In this document: positions 31,254-39,162 of the stretch, piece by piece
How positions within the stretch are numbered: the first letter of the stretch is position 1
Layout: the number at the start of each line of letters is the position of its first letter
DNA from: DASQFI01 sp035633215
GTDB taxonomy: Bacteria; Acidobacteriota; Vicinamibacteria; Vicinamibacterales; SCN-69-37
Direction of reading: 5' to 3'
Length of the DNA: 64,000 nt
NCBI GenBank assembly: GCA_035633215.1
Contig: DASQFI010000022.1
Location: forward strand, 62,001-126,000
Translations under genes and position numbers: made by a program
Notes under the pieces: generated by a model
The model's database searches: none
What the model was told of the DNA's origin: nothing
The model's input: the letters and a program-made list of their open reading frames with translations, nothing else

Positions 31254-31270
31254 GTTCAACAGCGTAGACG

Positions 31271-31408
31271 GAGGGAAGGGCAAAGGGCAAAAGGGCAGAG
31301 GGCAAAGGAGAGGATAAAAGGGAAGAGGATCACGAAGGTCCGGACGTCCCTTCGTACCTTTCCGTTTTCCCCTCTCCTTGGCCCTTTGCCCGTTGCCCTC
31401 TGCCCTTA
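31271..31408. repeat. GGGCAAA heptad repeats with inverted partner
   Basis: Left half (31271-31330) contains GGGCAAA, GGGCAAAA, GGGCAGA and GGGCAAA in succession. Right half (31360-31408) has the complement (CCCTTTGCCC, GCCCTCTGCCC). At the centre CGAAGG...CCTTCG pairs as well, around 31334-31355. The repeat separates the stop of the receiver-repeat gene (31406) from the valS start, so it may act as the terminator of the mutase operon. Confidence 0.75.
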
Positions 31409-33619
31409 CACGGGACTTTGCTTGATCTTTTCGATCTCTTCCCGCACCAGCTGCTCGGCCACTTCGACGACGACGCCGCGGACGGTGGCGTCGGTCATGG
31501 CGGCGAGCACACGGCGGACGGTCTGCTCGATTTGGGCTTCGGAGACGGGCGCGGCGGCGGGGCGGTTCGCCTCTTCCTCGGCGAGAATGCGGCGCACCGT
31601 CGCGTCAACAGCGGCCTCGGACATGCCCTGGGCTGCGGGCAGCTTGGCCTGTTCGTCCCCGAAGACGCGCCGCGCGGTGGCGGCCACTTCCCGCTCGGTC
31701 CACACGGGCACGGGCGGCTCGTTGGCCTTTTCGGCGGCGTAGACGCGGCGCGCGGTGTGCTCGACGATGTCATCCGTCATGACGGCCGGGACCGGCAACT
31801 TAACGCGCTCGGCCTCGAACACCCGGCGCGCGGTCTTTTCGACCATGTCGCTCGTCATCATCGGCGGAGGCGGCTGCTTCGCCTTCTCCACATCGAAAAT
31901 CTTCCGCGCGGTCTTCTCGACCATCTCGTCGGTCATCGCCGGGGCGGGCGCGGGCACTTTCGCTTTCTCGCCATCGAAGACCTTGCGCGCGACCTTCTCG
32001 ATCGTCGCGTCGGTGATCGCGGGCGCCGCAGGTTGCTTGGCCTTCTCGGCCTCGATCACCTTGCGCGCCACCTTCTCGACCATCTCGTCGGTCATCGCCG
32101 GCGGGGGCGCCGGCAGTTTGGCCTTCTCGCCATCGAAGACCTTGCGCGCGACCTTCTCGATCGTCGCGTCGGTGACGGCCGGCGTCGACGGAACCTTGGC
32201 CTTGTCGGCGTCGAGGACCTTGCGCGCGACCTTCTCCACCATCTCGTCGGTCATCACCGGCGGGGGCGGCGGCAGCTTGGCTTTCTCGGCGTCGTAGATC
32301 TTGCGCGCGGTCGCTTCAATGGTCGCGGCCGTGATGACCGGCGCCGCGGGCTGCTTGGCCTTCTCGGCGTCGAGCAGCTTGCGCGCGATCTTCTCGACGA
32401 TCTCGTCGGTCATCGCCGGCGGTGGCGCCGGCAGTTTCGCTTTCTCGGCCTCGTAAATCTTGCGTGCGGTCGCTTCGATGGTCGCGGCCGTGATGACCGG
32501 CGCCGCGGGCTGCTTGGCCTTCTCCGCTTCCAAGACCTTGCGCGCCTGCGCTTCGATCATCGCGGGCGTCACGACCGGGGCCTCGGGCTGCTTGGCTCTC
32601 TCGGCCTCGAAGACCTTGCGCGCCGTCGCCTCGATCGTCGCCTGGGAAATGACCGGCGCCGCGGGCAGCTTCGCCTTTTCACCCTCGAAGACTTTCCGCG
32701 CCGTGGCTTCGATCGTCGCGACGGTAATCGCCGGTGTCTCGGGCTGCCTGGCGCGGTCGGCCTCCATCACCTTGCGGAGGGTCGCTTCGATCGTCGCCTG
32801 GGAAATCGCGGGCGCGGCCGGCGGCGGCTGCTTCGCTTTCTCCGCGTCGAGCGCCTTGCGGACGATGGCTTCGATCGCCGCCGGCGTGATCGCCGACGCT
32901 TCAGGTACCTTGGCCTTCTCGGTTTCAAAAACCTTGCGCGCGATGGCCTCGATGCCGCCCTGGGTCACGGTCGGCTGCGCGGGAACCCTGGCGAGCTCGG
33001 TGGCCATCATCCGTCGGATGATCGCCTCGAGGTGCTCCTCGGCGACCATGCTCGTCGCCGATGCGACCGGCGCGGCCGCAAGAGCCGGCGCAGGCGCCGA
33101 GGCGACGGCGCTGGTGCCGACGGTTCTGCGCTGGGGGACGGACGGTGCGAACGGCATCTTGGCGGGTGCTGCCGGACGAGCGGTCTCGGGGCGCTTGACG
33201 CCCGCGGCCGCTCCCGCCGCAACCGGCGCGGCCGCCATCACCGACGGTCCACCGTTCTTCAAAAGCTCCTTCACCCGCGTGACCAGCTGCTGCGGCTCGA
33301 ACGGCTTCATGATCACGCCGTCGCAGCCGATGCTCTTCACGCGCTCGTGATCGACCGGCTCGAACGCGCCGGCCAGCAGCAGCACCGGCACGTGGCCCAA
33401 TCGGGGACTCTTCTTGACGTGCGTCGCGACCGCATAGCCATCCACCTCGGGCACTTCGATGTCCACGAGCACGATGTCCGGCTTCTCGGAATCGAGGAAC
33501 TGGACCGCGCGGCGTCCGTCGTTCACCGACACGACGCGTACGTCCTCGTGTACGAAGGTCAGCTCGACCACGCGTTGGATCGTGACGCTGTCGTCGGCGA
33601 GAAGGAGGGTCTTGGACAT
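31406..33619 (-). CDS. CheY-like receiver protein with about 20 tandem 26-residue repeats
   Basis: A 737-residue protein starting at the ATG at 33619. Residues 1-125 are a phosphoreceiver: acidic pair LLADDSVTIQR, phosphoacceptor Asp in IVLVDIEVPEVDGYAV, and Lys in CDGVIMKPFEP. An Ala/Pro linker (about 130-200) leads to about 20 consecutive repeats of roughly 26 residues, consensus TDATIEKVARKVFDGEKAK followed by LPAPPPAM-like proline linkers, and a C-terminal VAEQLVREEIEKIKQSPV helix. Each unit looks like one amphipathic helix plus a proline hinge. No output DNA-binding domain or enzyme is present. Some delta-proteobacterial receivers with long helical tails act as polarity or motility scaffolds; a scaffold role is inference. 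The start is 7 bp past the B12-subunit stop. Confidence 0.9.
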   Translation of the reverse strand: MSKTLLLADDSVTIQRVVELTFVHEDVRVVSVNDGRRAVQFLDSEKPDIVLVDIEVPEVDGYAVATHVKKSPRLGHVPVLLLAGAFEPVDHERVKSIGCDGVIMKPFEPQQLVTRVKELLKNGGPSVMAAAPVAAGAAAGVKRPETARPAAPAKMPFAPSVPQRRTVGTSAVASAPAPALAAAPVASATSMVAEEHLEAIIRRMMATELARVPAQPTVTQGGIEAIARKVFETEKAKVPEASAITPAAIEAIVRKALDAEKAKQPPPAAPAISQATIEATLRKVMEADRARQPETPAITVATIEATARKVFEGEKAKLPAAPVISQATIEATARKVFEAERAKQPEAPVVTPAMIEAQARKVLEAEKAKQPAAPVITAATIEATARKIYEAEKAKLPAPPPAMTDEIVEKIARKLLDAEKAKQPAAPVITAATIEATARKIYDAEKAKLPPPPPVMTDEMVEKVARKVLDADKAKVPSTPAVTDATIEKVARKVFDGEKAKLPAPPPAMTDEMVEKVARKVIEAEKAKQPAAPAITDATIEKVARKVFDGEKAKVPAPAPAMTDEMVEKTARKIFDVEKAKQPPPPMMTSDMVEKTARRVFEAERVKLPVPAVMTDDIVEHTARRVYAAEKANEPPVPVWTEREVAATARRVFGDEQAKLPAAQGMSEAAVDATVRRILAEEEANRPAAAPVSEAQIEQTVRRVLAAMTDATVRGVVVEVAEQLVREEIEKIKQSPV

Positions 33620-33626
33620 CGGCGAG

Positions 33627-34034
33627 TCAGACCGCCTCGGCCCGAGGCTCGACGTGAGTATTGATGAAATCGACGATGTCCTGCATCGGGCTGCCGGGCA
33701 GAAAGATCCCGGCAATGCCCATCTCGCGAAGCTTGGGGATATCGACGTCCGGAATGATCCCGCCGACGAGCACCGTCACGTGATCCAACCCCTTCTCTCG
33801 CACGAGCTCCATCAGCCGGGGGCAGATGTGCATGTGCGCGCCGCTCAGAATCGACAACCCGATGACGTCGGCGTCCTCCTGGAGCGCCGCCGCCACGACC
33901 TGCTCGGGCGTCTGGCGAAGGCCGGTGTAGATCACTTCCATGCCGGCGTCCCGCAACGCGCGGGCGATCACCTTCGCGCCCCGATCGTGCCCGTCCAGTC
34001 CGGGCTTGGCGATGATCACTCGGGTCTTGCGCAT
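33627..34034 (-). CDS. mcmA2: Methylmalonyl-CoA mutase, B12-binding subunit
   Basis: A 135-residue stand-alone cobalamin-binding domain. IIAKPGLDGHDRGAKVIARA carries the DXHXXG motif whose His coordinates cobalt, and VIGLSILSGAHMHICP and VLVGGIIPDVDIPKL supply the SXL and GG motifs for the nucleotide loop. With the large subunit encoded just upstream it forms the mutase interconverting (R)-methylmalonyl-CoA and succinyl-CoA. This split architecture is common in archaea and several bacterial phyla. The downstream receiver gene begins 7 bp after the stop, so it is very probably cotranscribed. Confidence 0.94.
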   Translation of the reverse strand: MRKTRVIIAKPGLDGHDRGAKVIARALRDAGMEVIYTGLRQTPEQVVAAALQEDADVIGLSILSGAHMHICPRLMELVREKGLDHVTVLVGGIIPDVDIPKLREMGIAGIFLPGSPMQDIVDFINTHVEPRAEAV

Positions 34035-34211
34035 GCGCGTATCCCTCGAGTCACCGCGAGTCGTATCGGGGCCACATCAAGATGCAAGGAAAATGCCTAC
34101 AGTTTGACCCACGTCCGTGGGGTCAAGGTTCGAATCGCGCCAAAATTGGCGGTTGGCGCCGCCCCCCGGGGCCGAACGCCCATTTCAACGCCAAAACCGT
34201 CGTCGCGATTC

Positions 34212-35828
34212 CTAAATTGACGGTACTTCCTCGTATTCCCCCCAAACTTGTCGCAGCGCGTCACACATCTCGCCCACCGTCGCATACGCCCGGACACACT
34301 CGAGCAACGGATACATGGTGTTTTCGGTCCCCCGGGCGGCGTCGGCCAGAGCCGCCAGGGCGCGCGCGACCCGGGCCCCGTCACGGCGCTGCCGGACGTC
34401 GACCAGGCGGGCCAGCTGCGCGTCGGCGGCCTTCTCGTCGATGTACAGGATCGGCACCGACTTGTCCGACCCCTCGACGAAGTCGTTGACCCCAACAATG
34501 ATCTTTTCCTTCTTCTCGACGGCCTGCTGGAACCGGTAGGCCGACTCCGCGATCTCCCGCTGCGGGAACCCGCGCTCGACCGCCTCGACCATGCCGCCCA
34601 TCCGGTCGATCGTGTCGAAATAGCGGAGTGCGCCCTCCTCCATGTCGAGGGTCAGCCGTTCGAGGAAATACGACCCGCCGAGCGGATCGACGACGTTCGT
34701 CACGCCGCTCTCGTGCGCGATGATTTGCTGCGTACGCAGCGCGAGCGTCGCCGCTTCGGCGGTCGGGAGCGACAGCGCCTCGTCGAGCGAGTTGGTGTGC
34801 AGCGAATTCGTGCCGCCCAGCACCGCCGACAGCGCCTGAAGCGCTGTCCGGACGACGTTGTTGTACGGCTGCTGCGCGGTGAGCGAGACACCGGCGGTCT
34901 GCGTGTGGAACCGCAGCTTCCACGACCGCTCGTCCCTGGCGTGGAACCGGTCGCGCATGACGCGCGCCCAGATCTTTCGCGCGGCGCGGTACTTCGCGAG
35001 CTCCTCGAAGAAGTCGCTGTGCGCGTTGAAGAAGAAGGAGATGCGCGGCACGAAGTCGTCGACGTCGAGACCGGCATCGACGCCCCACTGGACGTACTCG
35101 ATGCCGTTGCGGAGCGTGAACGCCAGCTCCTGCACCGCCGTCGCGCCGGCTTCGCGGATGTGATATCCGCTCACCGAGATCGTGTTCCACTTCGGCACTT
35201 CCCTCGCGCAGAACGCGAAGACGTCGGTAATCAGCCGCATCGACGGACGCGGCGGGAAGATGTATTCCTTCTGGGCGATGAACTCCTTCAAGATGTCGTT
35301 CTGGATCGTGCCCGAGAGCGTCTTCCAGTTCGCGCCCTGCTGCTCGGCCACGACGAGATACATCGCGAAGATCATCGACGCCGGCGAGTTGATCGTCATC
35401 GACGTCGTGATGTCGCCGAGCGCGATGCCGTCGAACAGCCGCTCCATGTCGAGGAGCGACACGACCGACACGCCGCACTTGCCGACCTCGCCCAGCGACA
35501 GCGGATGATCCGGATCGCGGCCCATCAGCGTCGGCAGATCGAACGCGACGCTGAGGCCCGTGCCCCCGGCCTTGAGCAACTGCTTGTAACGCTCGTTGGT
35601 CTCTTCAGGCGTGCCGAATCCGGCAAACTGGCGCATCGTCCAGAGCTTGCCGCGGTAGCCGCTCGGGTGAATGCCGCGCGTGTACGGGAACGTGCCGGGG
35701 TCGCCGAGGTCGGTCTCGTAGTTGAGGCCGGTCAGGCTCTCGGGCGTGTACACCTGCTCGACGGGATGCCCGGAGATGGTGGTGAACGACGTGCCCGGCT
35801 TGACGGTGTCGGAGGTGATGGATTTCAC
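34212..35828 (-). CDS. mcmA1: Methylmalonyl-CoA mutase, catalytic (large) subunit
   Basis: A 538-residue TIM-barrel subunit without a B12 domain, which is supplied by the gene at 33627. Typical motifs are PYTRGIHPSGYRGKLWTMRQ, FAGFGTPEETNERYK, GLSVAFDLPTLMGRD, MTINSPASMIFAMYLVVAE, SVSGYHIREAGATAVQELAF, RFHTQTAGVSLTAQQPYNN and GGTNSLHTNSLDEAL. It carries out the radical rearrangement to succinyl-CoA with adenosylcobalamin. The GTG at 35828 gives a normal N-terminus, though an upstream start in the same frame cannot be excluded. A 177-bp gap with two small hairpins separates it from the B12 subunit. The meaB-epimerase fusion at 1-1169 encodes the matching accessory functions. Confidence 0.95.
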   Translation of the reverse strand: MKSITSDTVKPGTSFTTISGHPVEQVYTPESLTGLNYETDLGDPGTFPYTRGIHPSGYRGKLWTMRQFAGFGTPEETNERYKQLLKAGGTGLSVAFDLPTLMGRDPDHPLSLGEVGKCGVSVVSLLDMERLFDGIALGDITTSMTINSPASMIFAMYLVVAEQQGANWKTLSGTIQNDILKEFIAQKEYIFPPRPSMRLITDVFAFCAREVPKWNTISVSGYHIREAGATAVQELAFTLRNGIEYVQWGVDAGLDVDDFVPRISFFFNAHSDFFEELAKYRAARKIWARVMRDRFHARDERSWKLRFHTQTAGVSLTAQQPYNNVVRTALQALSAVLGGTNSLHTNSLDEALSLPTAEAATLALRTQQIIAHESGVTNVVDPLGGSYFLERLTLDMEEGALRYFDTIDRMGGMVEAVERGFPQREIAESAYRFQQAVEKKEKIIVGVNDFVEGSDKSVPILYIDEKAADAQLARLVDVRQRRDGARVARALAALADAARGTENTMYPLLECVRAYATVGEMCDALRQVWGEYEEVPSI

Positions 35829-35898
35829 GCCGCCACAATTATATCGACCCGCGATGGTATACACTCCACTGCCCGGCGCGTTTTTGCAGGGAGTCTCG

Positions 35899-36318
35899 AT
35901 GCTCAGGAAGCTTGCCTGGTTCTACACCGCTGGCTTTCTCGGAATCTTCATCATCTGCCATACGCCAGGGCTCACCGACGACGCGGGCCGGCTGCTTGGT
36001 CTGTTCCGGATCGATCCGATCGACGACTTCGTGCACCTGTTGTCCGGCGTCGCCGGCGCGATCGTCGCCTGGCGCGCCGTGTCATACATTCCGCTCTACT
36101 TCAAGGTCATCGGCACCCTCTATGAGCTCGACGCGATCGTCGGCATGACGATGAGCCGGGGATTGCTCGATCTGAGCCTGTTCACTCAAGGCGCCGGTCC
36201 GGCCGACTTCAGCCTGGCCAACTGGGCGATCAACATGCCCCACATCATCCTGGCGTCGCTCGCGCTGTGGATCGGGTTCGGCCCGCTCAGCCGGACCTCC
36301 GGCCGCTCCGCTCCCTGA
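35899..36318 (+). CDS. Small four-helix membrane protein (DUF4383-like)
   Basis: A 139-residue integral membrane protein. I chose the ATG at 35899 because AGGGAG lies 5 bases upstream. Four hydrophobic segments are visible: WFYTAGFLGIFIICH, DFVHLLSGVAGAIVAWRAV, YFKVIGTLYELDAIVGMTM and MPHIILASLALWIGF. The spacing with acidic residues at helix starts (DPIDDFVHL) resembles DUF4383 proteins. Function is unknown. It is the first gene of a plus-strand group with the next two genes (start 36324, start 37489) and diverges from the mutase operon. Confidence 0.72.
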   Translation: MLRKLAWFYTAGFLGIFIICHTPGLTDDAGRLLGLFRIDPIDDFVHLLSGVAGAIVAWRAVSYIPLYFKVIGTLYELDAIVGMTMSRGLLDLSLFTQGAGPADFSLANWAINMPHIILASLALWIGFGPLSRTSGRSAP

Positions 36319-36323
36319 GGCGC

Positions 36324-37499
36324 GTGCCGCGACGTCGACCCGGCGGCGTTCCAGGCCTGCGGCAAAGCTCCGCGCCTCGACGGCGTTTCGGCCCGTCTGG
36401 TCTGCTCCGCCGCATTTTCACGCTGCGACGGATCCTGGTCGCCGTCGTCCTGGTCTTCGTCATCGTCATCGGCGGTCCGCTGCTCTTCATCGCGACGCAG
36501 TGCTACGGCAACGGCGCGCAGAGCGCGAGCGAGCTGCCGGAACCAGTACGCACCCTCTCCAACTACACCCGCGCCGAGGCGTACACGTACCTCACGCTGC
36601 CCGAATGGCTCATCGTCTACAGCGGCGACGAATACGGCCAGTTCATCGCGCACACCGGCCCCAGCCGGTTTCCATATCTGCGTTCGGTGTTCCAGTACTG
36701 GAGCGGGTATCGCGCCGTCTGTCAGATCACGAAGCGTGAGTACCCGTTCGAGACCGGCTATCACGTGATGCTCGGCGTGATTGGCGCGAGCTTCACGATC
36801 GAACACGTCGTGAAGGGGCTGTATGAACACACCGTCGGCCGCGTCACGGAGTGGCTGTTCACGCGCGACACGCCGGAGGACGCGTACGCGGTGCGGACGG
36901 CGCAGGAGTACGGCACCTTCATGCACACCGTGCCGTGGTACGAGTTTCCGTTTGGCGCGCGGCTGGCTGGGCTCTGGAAGCAGACGCCGGCGTTTGGACC
37001 GCATTTCGTCCGCAAGTGGGAGCGACGGTTCGTGCTGACGGCCGAATACGGATCGAAGGCGATCTACGGCTGGGTAATCGGCACGGCGAGTGGCGCGGCG
37101 TACGGCGCCGAGGATCTTCAGATCCACGCCTGGATCGAAAATGTTCCTCCGGCGGTGTTCGCCGACACCCGCGTGCAGTCGGTGGCGCGGGTCGGTGAAA
37201 CCGGCCACGTCGTGAGAATGCCGCGATACGAAGCATTCACGACGATTGCGCTGGCCCTCCACGCGCAGGGCGTGCGGTTCGTGAACATCGCCGGCAACGA
37301 CGAGATTCTCGTCACGGCCATTGGCCCGGCGGGACGTGCCACGGACGTGTCCCCCGCGCGCCTCGCTTCGCGCATGCCGCTCCCCACGGACCGCTCGCGC
37401 GAGCGACTGGCTCTCCGCGTGCCCGTGGCGTCGCTCCACGAGGTGATCACTCGGCTGCTCGCTGCCGGCGTGGCGATTGAGCATCTGTATGACTACTGA
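36324..37499 (+). CDS. Membrane-anchored hypothetical protein
   Basis: A 391-residue protein of no family I recognise. The GTG at 36324 lies 5 bp after the upstream stop, behind TGAGGCGC. A basic N-terminus of about 30 residues precedes one membrane helix (about 33-53, ILVAVVLVFVIVIGGPLLF). The remaining, presumably periplasmic, part is rich in aromatic residues (YTYLTLPEWLIVYSGDEYG, FPYLRSVFQYWSGYRAVCQ, HTVPWYEFPFGARLAGLW). A ferredoxin-like region lies at about 285-391 (VRMPRYEAFTTIALALHAQG, VASLHEVITRLLAAGVAIEH). The last 11 bp overlap the FAD oxidase start, so translation is coupled and the two products may act together. No catalytic motif is evident. Confidence 0.7.
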   Translation: MPRRRPGGVPGLRQSSAPRRRFGPSGLLRRIFTLRRILVAVVLVFVIVIGGPLLFIATQCYGNGAQSASELPEPVRTLSNYTRAEAYTYLTLPEWLIVYSGDEYGQFIAHTGPSRFPYLRSVFQYWSGYRAVCQITKREYPFETGYHVMLGVIGASFTIEHVVKGLYEHTVGRVTEWLFTRDTPEDAYAVRTAQEYGTFMHTVPWYEFPFGARLAGLWKQTPAFGPHFVRKWERRFVLTAEYGSKAIYGWVIGTASGAAYGAEDLQIHAWIENVPPAVFADTRVQSVARVGETGHVVRMPRYEAFTTIALALHAQGVRFVNIAGNDEILVTAIGPAGRATDVSPARLASRMPLPTDRSRERLALRVPVASLHEVITRLLAAGVAIEHLYDY

Positions 37500-39093
37500 C
37501 GCCGCCGCGCCAGCGGGCCGGCGACGCTGGAGGCGGCTGCTGGCCGCCGCACTCGTCGTAATCGCCGTCCTGCTCTATCCGATTCGGAAGGTGGTCCAGT
37601 ACGCGGCCGATCCGATCGGACCGAAGGATTGTCCGCCGCTCGACCCCGACGCGAACTCCGGCACGACGGTACTCCAACTGCCGTCAGGCGGAAACCTGCC
37701 GTGGGCCCAGCGCGGCGGGACCATCAACGACGCCAGTTGCCTCAACCGGACGCCGATCCATGGCATCGTCCAGGTGCAGACGGTCGACGACGTGCGACGA
37801 GCGCTGCAATACGCGTCGGCACACGGACTCAAGGTGACGCCGGCCGGCGTGAAGCACAGCATGGGCGGGCACGCGTTCGGCCGCGGTGCCCTCGTGCTCG
37901 ACATGCGGCGGTTCAACCGCATGACGTTCGACGAGTCGCAGCAGGTCGTACGCGTCGAGAGCGGTGCGACGTGGCACGACATCCAGAACTCCCTGCACCC
38001 GACGTTCGCGGTGAAGGCCATGCAGTCGACCGACATCTTCACGGTCGGCGGGTCGATCTCGGTGAACGCGCACGGCATGGATCACCGCGCCGGATCGGTC
38101 GGACGGACGATTCGGGCGATGCGGGTCATGCTGGCCGATGGATCGATCCGGAACGTGAGCCGATCCGAGGACGCGGATCTCTTCAGGCACGTGGTCGGCG
38201 GCTACGGCCTGTTCGGCGTCATTCTGGACGTCGACCTCGAAGTGACGCCCAACGTCGTCTATAAGTCCGCCCGGCGGATCCTGGACTATGCCGCCTTCCC
38301 GGACGTCCTCGCGCGCGAGATCCAGCCGAACGCCCGCTACGGATTGCTCTACGGGCACCTGTCGACCGCACCGCAGTCGTTCCTGAAGGAAATGATCCTC
38401 TACACGTACGAGGAAGTGCCGGCGGCGGGGTCCACGATCGCGCCGCTCGGAGAGGTCAGCCAGATCAAACTGCGACGGCTGGTGTTCAATCTGTCACGGC
38501 ACGGCTCGCTCGCGATGCGTGCAAAGTGGTTCGCCGAGAAGCACCTCGAGCCGCGGCTGGAATCGTGCACGGTCAGCCGCAACCAGGCGCTCGGCGAGGG
38601 CGAGGCGTGTCTCGTGTCGCGCAACGAGCCGATGCACGACTCGGTGCCGTATCTCCAGAACGCGCTGCCGGCGTACACCGACATTCTTCACGAGTATTTC
38701 GTGCCGCGGTCCAACTTCGTCCCATTCATCGACGGGCTGCGGGAGACGCTCGTGGCGTCGGACGCCAACCTCCTGAATGCGTCCGTGCGCGTCGTTCACC
38801 GCGAAGACATGTCGCTCTCCTACGCGCCGGCCGATGACATGGTCGCGGTCGTGCTCTACCTGAGTCAGCGGACGACGCGAACGGGGAATGAACAGATGGT
38901 TCACGTCACGCGACAGCTGATCGACCTGTGTACGGCGCAGGGCGGCCGGTTCTTTCTCCCCTACCAGCTGCACTACACGCGCGAACAACTCGACCGGGCG
39001 TATCCGGAAGCCCGTGCGTTCTTCGACGCCAAGCGGCGGATCGATCGCGGCGAGCTCTTCGTCAATACGTTCTACGAACGGTATGGGAAATGA
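37489..39093 (+). CDS. Membrane-anchored FAD-linked oxidase (lactone oxidase-like)
   Basis: A 534-residue flavoprotein. The ATG at 37489 overlaps the preceding stop region. One N-terminal membrane helix (about 15-35, LLAAALVVIAVLLYPIRKV) is followed by an FAD_binding_4 (PCMH) domain with VQTVDDVRRALQYASAHGLK, VTPAGVKHSMGGHAFGRGAL (HSMGG-type, where a His can bind FAD covalently) and SISVNAHGMDHRAGSVGRTI. The C-terminal part, FFLPYQLHYTREQLDRAYP, FFDAKRRIDRGELFVNTFY, is like D-arabinono-lactone/L-gulonolactone oxidases and DWF1-type reductases. It probably oxidises or reduces a membrane-associated sugar or sterol-like substrate; the true substrate is unknown. It forms a three-gene unit with two membrane proteins. 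Confidence 0.85.
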   Translation: MTTDAAAPAGRRRWRRLLAAALVVIAVLLYPIRKVVQYAADPIGPKDCPPLDPDANSGTTVLQLPSGGNLPWAQRGGTINDASCLNRTPIHGIVQVQTVDDVRRALQYASAHGLKVTPAGVKHSMGGHAFGRGALVLDMRRFNRMTFDESQQVVRVESGATWHDIQNSLHPTFAVKAMQSTDIFTVGGSISVNAHGMDHRAGSVGRTIRAMRVMLADGSIRNVSRSEDADLFRHVVGGYGLFGVILDVDLEVTPNVVYKSARRILDYAAFPDVLAREIQPNARYGLLYGHLSTAPQSFLKEMILYTYEEVPAAGSTIAPLGEVSQIKLRRLVFNLSRHGSLAMRAKWFAEKHLEPRLESCTVSRNQALGEGEACLVSRNEPMHDSVPYLQNALPAYTDILHEYFVPRSNFVPFIDGLRETLVASDANLLNASVRVVHREDMSLSYAPADDMVAVVLYLSQRTTRTGNEQMVHVTRQLIDLCTAQGGRFFLPYQLHYTREQLDRAYPEARAFFDAKRRIDRGELFVNTFYERYGK

Positions 39094-39162
39094 CCTTCGT
39101 GATACGCTCGGCGGTCGCGGCCGCCGCGAAAAACGGCCGATTCCACGGGTGACGCAGTCCAT

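Noticed and set aside
31406..33619. Regular DNA repeats of about 78 bp that could be taken for a CRISPR-like or satellite array
   Set aside because: The repeats are continuous codons of one protein, with third-position variation and conserved amino acids.
34100..34140. A tRNA T-arm-like GGTTCGAATC at about 34127 between the two mutase subunits
   Set aside because: The T-stem bases around the loop do not pair (CAAGG against CGCGC) and there is no D-arm, anticodon arm or CCA end, so it is not a tRNA. An old att-site remnant cannot be shown. The nearby TTGACCCACG hairpin is a small stem only.
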